NCBI GenBank assembly: GCA_018806915.1
Contig: JAGKQI010000071.1
Span: 62,001-126,000, forward strand
Length of the DNA: 64,000 bases
Direction of reading: 5' to 3'
From: Phytophthora colocasiae
Taxonomy: Eukaryota > Oomycota > Peronosporomycetes > Peronosporales > Peronosporaceae
Each line of letters opens with the position of its first letter. The stretch's first letter is position 1. Under the pieces are notes generated by a model. It made no database searches and had not been told where the DNA came from. It saw only the letters and a program-made list of their open reading frames with translations. Shown here one piece after another: positions 44,797-54,926 of the stretch. Made by a program: the position numbers and the translations under genes.

Positions 44797-45074
44797 GTGC
44801 CTATGTACCTGTCGAAGCGCTTCTCACTTCCCTCTCTAGGCTCTACAGCAGAGTCTACTTGGTCGGTAGCTCAGCAGATCCCGATCCAGTACAGTTTACC
44901 AGTTCATGCTTCAATGCTTCAACTACATGTATGGAAAGGATACATGTATGCATTTCCATGCATATTATGCACTTCAAACATGTACATGTACATGGGTTAA
45001 CGCAAGCAGGCCAACAAAGAGTAAAGACAGCGTTGGGACATGGATCAGAATCGAACGTTCTTCAGAAACTGTAG
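44451..45074 (+). CDS. Acidic orphan ORF starting inside a transposon
   Basis: 207 codons from ATG 44451. The first 60 residues are acidic (GEDNGESSSEESDGDYSYD), like N-termini of DNA-transposon proteins; the rest is basic and lacks a known domain. The frame continues past the right inverted repeat into flanking DNA that contains ACATGTAC-type repeats, so the last 93 codons are probably chance. I cannot assign a function; a transposase-derived fragment is the best guess. Confidence 0.3.
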   Translation: MAGASVSPADLVAIRWFIERGEDNGESSSEESDGDYSYDIAPLLPYATSGSDLAPRSPWPSCILPYCKLKKFRVADLPTRKKYHSSANSVKRDTKNTGLCKSPTLYWKFAGVNPPSAYVPVEALLTSLSRLYSRVYLVGSSADPDPVQFTSSCFNASTTCMERIHVCISMHIMHFKHVHVHGLTQAGQQRVKTALGHGSESNVLQKL

Positions 45075-45115
45075 TGGATCCATGACCAGCCAGCTCCAGC
45101 TTGCTGTAACTTATG

Positions 45116-45142
45116 ATACGCAGGTGCACTGCACCTGCGTAT
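45116..45142. repeat. 27-bp near-perfect palindrome
   Basis: 13-bp arms (ATACGCAGGTGCA and its complement) around one central base. The region that follows (45155-45245) has two copies of GTTGATGTGCATCACGA and a further inverted pair around CGTTGTC. Confidence 0.8.
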
Positions 45143-45774
45143 CGACAATGCTGTACAATGTAGACTCTACAAGTTGATGTGCATCACGAATCGTTGTCAT
45201 GATTCGCGACAACGATATCGACGTGTTGATGTGCATCACGACATAGGCTGATGACACGAACGGCGTCCAACCAACCGAGTTGAACGCCAGGAACGCCCCG
45301 ACGCCAACTAGAGTAGCTACTGTAATACTGTAGTAGAGAGAATCACTTTGCATTTTACAAGCAGGCTAAACTACCCCCATCCGTGTCTTCATTCCTGTAG
45401 ACACTACAGAAACCACTTTAAAGAAATTCGAGGCATTTCGGCGCCAGCTACCGTAGCTGCCTCGCATGGGTTATACACTGCTTCGTTTTCCGGATCAATC
45501 GATAGGAGTTTCACGTATAGCTAGGATCAGAACCCAAGACGACAGTAACGGACAGGACGCCGAGAGTCTGTAGGAGGCTCACTTTCCAGTTCTGCCTGTA
45601 AGCATGTGAGGGTTGCTTTAAAATGATTTGCTTCTTTGACTGTGACGTATTATATTATTAAGCACGACCGAATTTAATTTTAAGAATAAGAAGTTCATGT
45701 GGGCCACCCCAAACAGCTTCCTACGTTTATGTGTTAGCACTTAGGCACAGCCAACCTTCTTCTTCTTTGCTGCC
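45143..45774. other. Intergenic, no recognised gene
   Basis: Contains the GTTGATGTGCATCACGA repeats noted above and a minus-strand ORF (45111-45353) with one hydrophobic segment that is unlikely to be a gene. Confidence 0.45.
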
Positions 45775-46911
45775 ATGTGGAGCGCTAGTGCTGCACTTTT
45801 CGCGGTCTTTGCGCTCATCGTCTGCTTGTCCGTATGCATCGCCACGCTGATGATGCTTTTCGGTCCCGGAATCGACCGCCAGAACACCCGACGAGGGGCT
45901 CCGCACACTGCATCGCATCAGCAATTCCTTCTCAATCACGTGCACTCTGGCCACGAAGATTCTGGATTAATAGAGCGACCCCGACCCAACGGGGATATCG
46001 TGCGGCTGTTCTACCGTTTGTGGCTTCCCAAACATCTCAACAGTGCCGACGATACAAAAGGTGTTGTGGTCGTTCTGCATGGTATCAACTCGCACAGTGC
46101 GCGGAACAACACATTTATGGTCGAGGTTTTACAACACGGCTTCTTGGTGGCCGGTGTGGACCATGAAGGAATGGGTCGCAGTGATGGCAGACATGGATAC
46201 TTCTCTAGTGTGGATGTGTTAGTCGATGACGCCATCGCCTTTGTGGAGATGATCAAGAACAAATACCCCAACAAGAAGGTGTTCTTGCTTGGCGCGTGAG
46301 TGACTACAGTTGATTTCTTATGTTTTGCTGCGTTTGTACTGATGTGAGATATATTTGTTGGTGACAGGTCGCTGGGTGGGTTAATGATTCTCCACGCGTT
46401 GAGCAAGGGTGGCCCAAAGCTTGTTGATGGTGCTGTCATTCTTTGTCCAGCGACGGAGATTCACAAGGCGTCGCGACCTTCGCACTTGATGGAGCTCATA
46501 GGTCGATTGCTTCAGGAATATATGCCCAAACTACCATTGGTGAAGGCTAACAGCGGCAAGAACAGTTCTCCTGAGGTGGCGGCGGTAATCGATGCTGAAA
46601 AATACGCAGACCCGCTGTATTACCCGGGCAAAATGCGTGTTGGCACTGGACTTGCCCTGCTGGAAGGTATCACGAGCGTCCAAGACAAACTGCAGCTGAT
46701 TGAGACGCCGTACTTGCTTCAACATGGCACAGCGGACCTGGCTTGCAGTGTCACTGGCTCGGCTGCGCTTCATCTCAAGACACGCAGCGCTGACAAAACT
46801 TTCAAAACGTACGAAGGAGGCCACCATGACCTCGCCAGTGAACCTCCTCGCATCCGTGATGCTGTTGTACGCGATTTTGTGGCTTGGCTAGAAGACCATG
46901 CCAAACTGTAG
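45775..46911 (+). CDS. Alpha/beta-hydrolase, monoglyceride lipase-like, membrane anchored
   Basis: Exons 45775-46295 and 46368-46911 (72-bp intron GTGAGT..GACAG, phase 2) give 354 residues. An N-terminal hydrophobic anchor (LFAVFALIVCLSVCIATLMM) precedes the hydrolase domain: VVVLHGINSHSARNN (oxyanion region), DHEGMGRSDGRHGY, the nucleophile elbow GASLGG whose Ser codon lies just after the splice junction, PYLLQHGTADLACS with the catalytic Asp, and GGHHDLASEP with the catalytic His. These are hallmarks of the serine-hydrolase family including monoacylglycerol lipase and lysophospholipase (PLDB-like). It probably acts on membrane lipids at an internal membrane. Confidence 0.88.
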
Positions 46912-47086
46912 CTGTAAATGAAGGATCCATGCTTCAAGCACCCACTAAGTGAATGTTACTGAACTAATTCTTGTTTTTCGTAGAACAATGTTGCTGTTCC
47001 TGTCATTACGCACTCATAATACTAAGAAAAAGAGAAGCTGAATATGGAGGAGAATCGCAGGAACACTTACGCGCTCATGGCTGCAC

Positions 47087-47884
47087 TTACTTGCCGTCGA
47101 TCTTCCCGTCCATAGCGTCCACGAGGATAACTCTCTTGGCCATGTACTTGTGGACGAACTTGCGGCCGAACGGAACGTACGACAGACTGTACCAGATCAT
47201 ACTGCCGAACTGCACAAGCAGCAGCAGAATGACAATGAACCAGTGCGAGGGCCAGAAGAAGGCCACAATAACAGTGAGCGCCAGCGATCCCATCCAGGCA
47301 CGTCCTGTGACACTACGCTTGCGTGAAAGCATGCGTTTCTGCAGACGGTTCTGGCCCATGATGAAAATGAGACTGGAGAAAGTGGCGATGTTGCTCAGCG
47401 AGTAGAAGAGCGCGTAGAAGCGTACGTGGTGCACACCCGTAAAGAGCATCACGGTAGCTGCAAAGGCAAAGAGCCCACTGAGCACATAGCAGCCGACGGC
47501 GCCCAGTGCGCGTTGGTTAAGCGTAAGCTGGTCGAACTCGTCGCCAATGTCATCCAGGAGTCCTTCCTCTTCGTCACTGTCCGAGTCACTCGAGTCCTTG
47601 CGACGTGGTTTCGCCTTCTTCTTGTCCTTCTTGTCGTCCTTAATGTCGATGTGGAAGGCCTCCTTAGCCGAGTCAAACATGCTGCTAGCGCTACTGGCGC
47701 TCTCAGAGGCTTCCTTGCCCTGTTTAGTGGCCTTGTTGATGCTGTCCTTGGTCTGCTTGGTGGCCTTCTCGATGCTCTCCTGCGCCTTCTTACTGGTCCT
47801 CTCCAGCTCCTGCTGCGTCTTCTTGGCAAAGTCCTCCAGCTTGTCGCTCGCCTTCTTACTCTGCTCCTTCAGTTGGTCCATCAT
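47087..47884 (-). CDS. SFT2-like vesicle transport membrane protein
   Basis: 265 residues. A Lys/Glu/Ser-rich cytosolic helix (about 1-115, coiled-coil-like, with a DSSDSDSDEEEG acidic stretch) precedes four transmembrane helices (AVGCYVLSGLFAFAATVMLF, YALFYSLSNIATFSSLIFIM, SLALTVIVAFFWPSHW, IVILLLLVQFGSMIWYSLSY) and the basic PFGRKFV. This is the Got1/SFT2 family arrangement (tetraspan proteins of late-Golgi vesicle transport), with an unusually long N-terminal extension. A paralogue lies 2.6 kb away on the same strand. Confidence 0.8.
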   Translation of the reverse strand: MMDQLKEQSKKASDKLEDFAKKTQQELERTSKKAQESIEKATKQTKDSINKATKQGKEASESASSASSMFDSAKEAFHIDIKDDKKDKKKAKPRRKDSSDSDSDEEEGLLDDIGDEFDQLTLNQRALGAVGCYVLSGLFAFAATVMLFTGVHHVRFYALFYSLSNIATFSSLIFIMGQNRLQKRMLSRKRSVTGRAWMGSLALTVIVAFFWPSHWFIVILLLLVQFGSMIWYSLSYVPFGRKFVHKYMAKRVILVDAMDGKIDGK

Positions 47885-48218
47885 GATGACGATCTTCTGC
47901 CTTGCGCTGCTTGGTGCAAATCTGGAAATGGTCCGCTCCTTCCTGATTTTTAATTCGCACTTAATCGAAATTGAGTATCATCTGACAAACACTCTGGCAT
48001 CAAAATGCATGGCTACAGCACTCTATGGAGACACCTGGGCAGCTACCCTTGCAAATGCATCTGGTTAATTAAGGCCGAGTTAGTGTTGGATTCTAATAGG
48101 GATATTGGTCGTATTGGAGGAGAAAATGCTTGTCTTCGTTCGACAAAAAATAGTTTAGTGTTCGAGATCTACTGGACTAAGGTCTTACAGGGTATCTACA
48201 CAGCTAGTCTACACCTTC
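47885..48218. other. Intergenic, nothing recognised
   Basis: AT-rich spacer between the first SFT2-like gene and the PH-domain gene; no gene or repeat seen. Confidence 0.5.
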
Positions 48219-49337
48219 TTAGCTGTTTGTAAGTCGGGAGATATCTGGGCCTCGCATCGCGTTGCTCCGCATGATCTGCATGGCAAAGCGTAGTAACTGC
48301 ACCCAGCTCGCCGCCTCTCTCTCATCTCTGGAGCGCAGAAGCAACATGTTGCCATTGTTGAATTCGATCCGGAAGCCACCGTGCCCCATTATCTCAATCT
48401 TCGCTGTAGAACGCATGTCTAATTCACCTCGAGGACTTCTCCAGTAGCTTCGTTTGAACATCCTAACGACGAGGGACTGGAAGTCTAATGTACACCAGCG
48501 TTTGCTCCAGCTGCGTCGAAGAAGAGCGATTGACTCTCGAAGCACAAACAGATTGCCACTGTAAGGTGGGAGATTCAGTAACGCCACTGGAGGTGGAAGT
48601 GGTGGGAGATCTACGAGCGTAGGTAGGTTGTATCGATCATCTGGGCTTGGTGGCACCTTGTCGGCGTCTTCTGGGTAGAGTGCACGAAAGAATACTCGCT
48701 GGAAATGGTACTTCTCCACTCGAATCACCTCAATTGCCTCTTTCATGCAGACTAGTTCGTTCTCCAGCTCAGCCACGTCTTCGTCGTCCAGCTCGAGACT
48801 CTTGACCTTGAGACGGTCCTCACGCTCCATTTCCAGCAAGTCGTCTTCGGTCATGGGGTTTCCGTCGTCATCCAAGAGTGTAAACCGACCGGAGTTGCTC
48901 CGATGTAAGGCACTGCGCATACGGCTGCTTGGCACTTTGCTCTTCGAACCGAAAGGACAAACTGTCGCTCGCTCTAAGGGGTCGAACGTATCGAGGCTCT
49001 CACGGTCGTCCCAAAACTCGTCGAGACCGACATTCTCGCGGAACATTTGCACTGTGTTGGCGTTATCACTCACATCAAAGTATCCGTGAGCCTCGAAGAA
49101 CTTGAGGCCGTCCGGAGCGCGACCTTCGTACACGTCCAGAAGGTGACGATCGAATGGAGTGGCCATTTCCCCGATACTGCCTCGTCGACGCATGGAAAGC
49201 TGGATGTCTGGGCGGTATAAGAGATTTAGTCGCGCGCCTTTTTCAAACAGGCCTAGAAGCCATTTGAGCCCCAGCAGGTTGGAAGCAAAGACAAAAAAAG
49301 CTTCGTCAATGCAGCACATGGCAGTGCACGCGTTCAT
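48219..49337 (-). CDS. PH-domain protein
   Basis: 372 residues, single exon. The C-terminal 100 residues (about 265-360) fit a pleckstrin-homology domain: SGNLFVLRES, the KRWCTLD strand, RSTAKIEI and the C-terminal helix REAASWVQLLRFAMQIM with its invariant Trp. The middle is acidic and helical (NPMTEDDLLEMEREDRLKVK). The N-terminal 60 residues contain cysteines and a hydrophobic segment. PH domains bind phosphoinositides or proteins; the ligand is unknown. Earlier Met codons than the one that starts MNACTAMCC are not available in frame. Confidence 0.75.
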   Translation of the reverse strand: MNACTAMCCIDEAFFVFASNLLGLKWLLGLFEKGARLNLLYRPDIQLSMRRRGSIGEMATPFDRHLLDVYEGRAPDGLKFFEAHGYFDVSDNANTVQMFRENVGLDEFWDDRESLDTFDPLERATVCPFGSKSKVPSSRMRSALHRSNSGRFTLLDDDGNPMTEDDLLEMEREDRLKVKSLELDDEDVAELENELVCMKEAIEVIRVEKYHFQRVFFRALYPEDADKVPPSPDDRYNLPTLVDLPPLPPPVALLNLPPYSGNLFVLRESIALLRRSWSKRWCTLDFQSLVVRMFKRSYWRSPRGELDMRSTAKIEIMGHGGFRIEFNNGNMLLLRSRDEREAASWVQLLRFAMQIMRSNAMRGPDISRLTNS

Positions 49338-49674
49338 GGGACAACCGTGAGGTCATATTACAACTTCGGGCTCGGGTTGCTTCCTCAAACCTGATGGTAA
49401 TTGAAGTATTTCGGCCATGCTACTTCAAACGAGTGGAAGGCATATCCTTGCCGCTAAAAGTTGTTTATAGCAGCAGCGTTGAGATGGCCGGCACAGTATA
49501 GGACAGTGGAGTTTTCCAACTGCACATGAATTCGTTGGCGATTCCATCTCAATGCAAGTAGGAACCTTATATGTGAGCTCTCATTCAAGCAACAAGCACA
49601 TTCACTGTGGCTTGCAATGCTACCTTTATATAAAAATTAGCCTCGGCGAGGAACATGTATCTGCTTCAGCTCTT
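49338..49674. other. Intergenic, nothing recognised
   Basis: No ORF or repeat with support; it would hold the PH-domain gene promoter. Confidence 0.5.
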
Positions 49675-50415
49675 TTAGCTGGATACGTAGCTAGCAGCTT
49701 TGGTGCAGCCCTTCCGCAGAATCGCTCGGCCGTACGGGATGAATGAGGCCCCGTACCACAACATCGCGGAATACTGAATAATCACCAGAAACAGCACGAG
49801 AGGTCCAGCCTTGGGGAACCCAAAGGCGATAATGAGTGTCGTGAACATGGCGCCGATCCAGATGCAGCAAGCCACGCGTCGAACCGGCATGCACATGACC
49901 TTGAGCTGCCTCATTGGGCCGATCAGGAATAGAGAACTGCCGATACTGCAGAGAGTTCCCAACGTATAAAAGAAGGCGAATTGCTTGAGGTGCTTTGGTC
50001 CTCCCCACATCATAAGCGTCGACAGGAAGCCGCACAACGATCCAAAGAGGTAGCAGCCAACTGCGCCGTAGAGTCGCTGACGCTTCGTAAGACCACATTC
50101 CTGTCCCAATTCATTGAGAAGTCCTTCTTTCTCCTGGTTAGCGTTCGAAGGAGACTTTCCTCCCTCCAAATCGCTCTCATTGGCTGTGTCAGCACCGCTG
50201 GCAAGGGAAGACGAGGAGCTTGAAGACTTAACTACAGTCGGCACTTTGATGTTGAGTGCTCCAGCCTTCGCCTGCAAAGCTGCTGATCCCTTCTGCGTTG
50301 CGTCCTTTAGAGAACTGGCAATATTGGACTTCTGCGCCACATCTTTAATGGATCCGGCCGTGTCCATCGCCATCGCCGCCGCCTGCGTGGACTTTGCCTT
50401 CAACTGTTCCAGCAT
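49675..50415 (-). CDS. SFT2-like vesicle transport membrane protein (paralogue)
   Basis: 246 residues from the ATG at 50413-50415 (MLEQLKAKSTQAAAM), preferred over an in-frame start 22 codons upstream because it resembles the start of the paralogue at 47087-47884. A cytosolic Ala/Ser/Lys-rich helix is followed by four membrane spans (AVGCYLFGSLCGFLSTLMMW, FAFFYTLGTLCSIGSSLFLI, WIGAMFTTLIIAFGF, PLVLFLVIIQYSAMLWYGAS) and PYGRAILRKG. Same family and membrane topology as its neighbour; the acidic cluster is shorter. It lies divergent to CSN2 with 146 bp between starts, so a shared promoter is likely. Confidence 0.8.
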   Translation of the reverse strand: MLEQLKAKSTQAAAMAMDTAGSIKDVAQKSNIASSLKDATQKGSAALQAKAGALNIKVPTVVKSSSSSSSLASGADTANESDLEGGKSPSNANQEKEGLLNELGQECGLTKRQRLYGAVGCYLFGSLCGFLSTLMMWGGPKHLKQFAFFYTLGTLCSIGSSLFLIGPMRQLKVMCMPVRRVACCIWIGAMFTTLIIAFGFPKAGPLVLFLVIIQYSAMLWYGASFIPYGRAILRKGCTKAASYVSS

Positions 50416-50561
50416 ATTAAGGCTATTGATGCTTCTTGACAACTGACGACACTCGAAATACCACAGTTCAATTTCAACCAATCAAATATTTTAAAAAATA
50501 TCCACGAATCACAACACAGTCGTCACTCTTCACTTGCAGATTCTTCGTATCCATCATTAGG

Positions 50562-52182
50562 ATGTCCGACTCGGAGGAATATGAGTACGAATACGACAGC
50601 GACGAGCAGTTTGACAGCGACGAACAGGGCTCAGCCACCGGTGGAGAGGATGACGAAGCCACTACCCAGCGTAACGCGGCTCGTGAGGCTCAAATTACGC
50701 TAGAAAATACGTTTTACGAGGCTGAGGATTTTCGACAACGTGGAAATTTGACTCAAGCGCTTGAATATTTCCAACGGGTGGTGAATTTGGAGAAGGAAGC
50801 GACGCCACTTGAAGAGCGCAAGTGGAGCTTCCAGGCGCTGGAGCATGTGGTTAAGATCTGTGTGAGTAGACGTCAGTGGGAGGAGATGTTACGTCACTAC
50901 GAGCAGATGCTGGAGCATTTGGCCTTCGTGACGCGCAATGAGAGTACGGACTCCATTTCGTCCATTTTGGACGTGGTGTCGAATGCTACAGGGAAAGAAG
51001 AGGAGAAGAACAGTGCCAAGTACACGTCAAAGATGTATGAACTTACACTGGACAAACTCAAGGACCTCAACAACGACCGACTCTGGTTTAGCATGAATGT
51101 TAAGCTGGGCAAGCTTTACCTGGACATGCAGGAGTTTGAGCAATTGCAGAAACTACTCAAACAGCTTTATGACTACTGTCAGACCCCGGATGGTGTTCAG
51201 GATCACTCAAAGGCTACGTCTCTGCTGGATATCTACGCTCTGGAGATTCAGGTAACGGAGTGCAGAATCACTTATAGTTGACCTGTAACTTACATTGTTG
51301 CGTGGTGTAGTTGTGTGTTGCTACCAAGAACAGTGCCAAAATGCGCGTTATCTATCCGAAAACGCTCGATCTGGATGCTGCTGTTGCTGATCCGCGAATC
51401 ATGGGGTTCGTTTGCTGTCATCACAGTACCTGAATGGATGCAGACTTATTTTATTTTCTACTGCAGAGTTATCCGTGAGGAGGGTGGCAAGATGTATCTG
51501 GAGGAGAGGGAGTGGATGCTGGCGTACAACGAGTTTTTCGAGAGTTTCCGCAACTACCAGGAAGCAGGGAACTCGCGCGCAACGCAGTGCCTCAAATATG
51601 TCGTTCTAGCCAATATGCTGGCAAGTTCAGATATTAATCCATTCGATTCGCGAGAGGCAAAAGTTTATCAAGATGTGGAGGAAATTGGCGCAATGTTGCT
51701 GCTGCGTGGTGCGTACGAGACCAACGATATCGTACAGTTCGAGAAGATCCTGAAGAATCCCAAGTACAAGTTGCTGAGTGACCCTATTATGAAGCGGTAC
51801 CTGAACCCGCTGTTGCGCAACATCCGTAGCCAAGTTATGAAGAATCTTGTGCGTCCGTACCAGGCTATTCGCATCGAGAGTCTTTCGAAAAGTATGAACA
51901 TTACCTCAGAGGATGTTGAAGACATCGCTGTCGCGCTTATTCAGAACCTCGAGCTAGATGCCAAGATCGACCAAAGTCGAGGTCTTCTCGTGTTACAGAC
52001 GCGGCAAAAGTGGGTCGTTAATGTGCGTCTTGTGTGGTGGTTTACGCCTATCTAACCTTGTTGCATTGATTGTATATAGGGCTCGAGATGCTGGCAAAAT
52101 ATATGATGCCTTGGACCGATGGACTCGGGCACTTGCCTCGACCCATGCCACAATTACTGCACGAGTGGCAGCCCATCCGTAA
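50562..52182 (+). CDS. CSN2: COP9 signalosome subunit 2
   Basis: Exons 50562-51251, 51311-51405, 51467-52009 and 52080-52182 (introns 59, 61 and 70 bp) give 476 residues. An acidic N-terminus (SEEYEYEYDSDEQFDSDEQ) precedes TPR-like helices and a PCI domain (about 290-440). Marks of CSN2 are YALEIQ at the first splice, NDRLWFSMNVKLGKLYLDM, GVIREEGGKM across the second intron, and KYVVLANMLASS..INPFDS. The last exon encodes the C-terminal helix (YDALDRWTRALASTH). The COP9 signalosome removes NEDD8 from cullin-RING ligases. The length is close to the 443-residue animal protein, with an extended N-terminus. Confidence 0.93.
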
Positions 52183-52352
52183 ATCTGATTCCACAGTCAA
52201 GTTGGCTCGAACAAGATCCATGTTTTACGCTGACTGGAAGTTCGATTAGTTCCGTTATCCTGCACCAGCAAATGAAAGCCGAAATACAGAAGCAGCTCTA
52301 TCTATTGCTTGTCTAACTATCGCACCTTGCAGCCATGTGAGTGAATAACTCC

Positions 52353-53766
52353 CTAAGCGAGAAGGCATTCGGAGTTGTGATCCTTGATAAAAGTCGTCAC
52401 GGCCTCATCGGAAGCAGTAGACGGTACTACCTGGAACAGTGCACGAGAGGCCACGTCGACGAGAGACGTCGAGCTAGATACAACCAACGTCTCGCAGTTG
52501 CGATTGTCACTTTTGGCGCCAATGGTAGCGGATGAAATCACCTTGAATGTCTTGCCATCCTTCGTCAGTAAAGCTTGTGTCGACGGTACTGTGTAGTTGG
52601 TGACAATACTGACGTTTTCAGAACCAACAAGCGCCACCAACGCATCTAGCAGCTCACAGCGCTGGATCATAAGACCAGCCGGAACGTCGACAAGTTTGCC
52701 ATTGCTGGTTGAACAAATGAGAACGTCCAAGTCCACAAGAACGAACATGACAGGGACAGCAAGTGGCTTCGCGAAGAACCGCACAGTGGGGTTGGCAATC
52801 ACGTGACGGCTCTGAATGAGCTTCAGATCACAATCCTTTCCGCCAAGTTTGAGAGTGATACGAAGTACATCCTGAATCGTCGAAATGACATTCTCCAATG
52901 CACGTTTGAAGTCGTTTGGAAAGCGATAGAGCCAAGCGAGTAACAGTGCCGCGAACAGATCACCCGTTCCAGTATAATAGCTGTCGATCCACGGGAAGCG
53001 CACCTCGTACTGTTCGCAACGACGTTCACCATCGCTATCGCTAGCGATAGCTTTGCTTCCAATGACCACTAACTCTTTCGGGGTCTCTCCCTCGCACGCC
53101 TCCTGAAAGCTACTGATCACCACAACCTTCGGACCCAAAGTGTGCAGTTTCTTGCAAGCTCGCATCGCGTCCTTCACGGTACGTAGTTCCATTTCCGCCA
53201 GCAATTCACACTCGTATTGGTTTGGAGTCAAGACATCACAGATCGGTAATACCTTGGAGCGGTACAAGTCCACTGTGAACAAACCAAAGATCAACTGTTA
53301 GGGTATTTCTAAAACCTCATCAGCTCCCTCACTTACCCAGTTCCAGTGGTACGTACAGTTTGCCCAGATCTCCCATCACTGGGTCACACACGTACATGAG
53401 ACGCTCTGGATGGGTCTGCGCTGCTCGGATCCGCTCGTACACACGGACAATAGCGTCCAGCAGTGAGATGGAGCCAATATAGCCTGTAAGTAGATGTGTA
53501 TAGGCGTCCCGAAAGAGATCATTGGTCTCCATGCCGTCCAGAAGCTCATGCAATTCGTCACCAGTTAGACGACGGCCTGTGAACTTGGCGTATCCTGTGT
53601 GGTTGGAGAACTGAACGCTGTTGATGGGGTCCACGTCCATTCCCAGCAGCTGCAGAGGGAAAACAGCGCTCTTGTTGCCCACGTATCCCTGCACCACATG
53701 CGACTGGATACTTAGCACACGACCACCGTCGTCACTCACGTCGATCTCCTGTGGTTCCGTGGTCAT
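52353..53766 (-). CDS. Pyridoxal kinase with C-terminal extension
   Basis: Exons 53766-53337 and 53272-52353 (64-bp intron GTAAGT..CACAG, phase 1) give 449 residues. The ribokinase-fold kinase (about 10-310) shows [43 protein letters not shown] and the catalytic [14 protein letters not shown]. It phosphorylates pyridoxal and related vitamin B6 forms with ATP to make PLP. Pyridoxal kinases are usually about 300-330 residues. Here roughly 130 more follow, beginning [11 protein letters not shown] with IVTNYT about 40 residues later, resembling HAD-family motifs I and II but lacking clear motif III/IV residues. I infer a degenerate HAD-like domain. The rest could be a lineage-specific extension. 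Confidence 0.88.
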
Positions 53767-54199
53767 TGTGACGGAATTGCTACGTCTTGGGTCTCCCTTC
53801 GTGCGTGGCCGTTACCGGTATATTGATTCCGGTAATCGACAGTTGTGTGGGAGACACCAACTTCAACATTGGTGTATAATACACCAGTGTTGTACTATCT
53901 TACGATACTTGTTGACAATTGCATCATATTCGGTGAGGTCTGCAGCAGACCTCACGCAGACCGTCTGCTGAACGGATCCATGTATACCAGGATGCCGTTC
54001 CACAACGGGGAAATGTCAACAAACGTATAATTCGGCCGGTAAAGGCAAAAGACGTAGTTTTTGCGTCAGTAAGCGTATACGGTACACAGCTGCGAGAAAG
54101 TTAAGCAGAAGGCGTATTAATTGTAGCCGATAATGCCAAGAAACGTATTCTAAGGAGTTCCTGCTGATTCCAACGTCGAGTCTCTCAGGTACATTATCG

Positions 54200-54246
54200 A
54201 TGTAGTAGATAAGATCTTGAATCTCTCAAAATCTTATCTACTACAT
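54200..54246. repeat. Hairpin, 16-bp perfect arms
   Basis: ATGTAGTAGATAAGAT pairs with its complement across 15 bases, within the MULE subterminal region; GGTAC/GTACC further out extends the pairing. Confidence 0.8.
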
Positions 54247-54627
54247 AGACAAAAGTACCTCACAAGTGATTCAACCGGTCACACATTCAAATTTCCGCTC
54301 TGGTTCTTGGACCTATAAATTCATTCAACATGGTTGGCCTGACAGGAAAAGAACTCCAACAAGAAACACTGCATGCCGGTGATACAATCGACTACTTCAG
54401 GTTGGGCTTTGTCATGGAACCTCGGTCGATCCGAACTACGAAGGTGCTGGCTGTGGATACGTCCAAGGATTCCCCAATCAAGCTAGCAAGCGGTGATCCT
54501 AGTGGACCATTAATGTGGGTCAAGAGGAAATGTGGTTTAGATGGAACCACAGTTAGTGATGATCACGCAAAGTGCTCGCGTGCATTGAGATTGCGCTTGG
54601 GCCCGACGTGCGCAAATAAAGGATAAT

Positions 54628-54789
54628 GTCACGTTGCCACCACGGCTTGCACCAAGACGAGGTCGACCAACGACCAAGCGTATTCGAATTAACGGCGAGG
54701 TTGGTAACGGGAGAACTGGTTATCGCTGTGGTAATTACAGTCAAGTTGGCCACAACAAGAAGAGATGCAAACGACGCAAACTCGGCTAA
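54628..54789 (+). pseudogene. MULE transposase C-terminus with zinc knuckle
   Basis: A frame of 53 codons ending in TAA 54787-54789 reads ..LPPRLAPRRGRPTTKRIR.. followed by YRCGNYSQVGHNKKRCKRRK. This is the CCHC knuckle of Mutator-type transposases with the second Cys changed to Tyr (C-x-N-Y instead of C-x2-C). The rest of the transposase is missing, and upstream fragments in other frames (ORF 54330-54626) show no clear domains. Confidence 0.7.
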
Positions 54790-54926
54790 CACATTTGTCA
54801 CGTTGTGCCAATAAACGTATGCGGTATTACCGCCAGAAAGAATTCGATCGGTAAGGGGCAGGGCGTACGTATTTTGACGAAAAAACATATGTTTATACGT
54901 TTGTTGACATTTCCCTGTTCCACAAC

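Larger units (their letters stand above)
54007..54916. mobile_element. Mutator-like (MULE) transposon remnant
   Basis: The 910-bp element has inverted ends (GGGAAATGTCAACAAACGTA plus three more bases, at 54008-54030 and 54893-54915) and is flanked by a perfect 10-bp target duplication, GTTCCACAAC, at 53997-54006 and 54917-54926. A 9-10-bp duplication is typical for Mutator. Inside, a short piece encodes a transposase-like zinc knuckle, so this is a deletion derivative. Confidence 0.88.

Noticed and set aside
47426..48068. Leu/Ser-rich plus-strand ORFs of about 175 codons
   Set aside because: They mirror the Lys/Glu-rich N-terminus of the SFT2-like gene on the minus strand.
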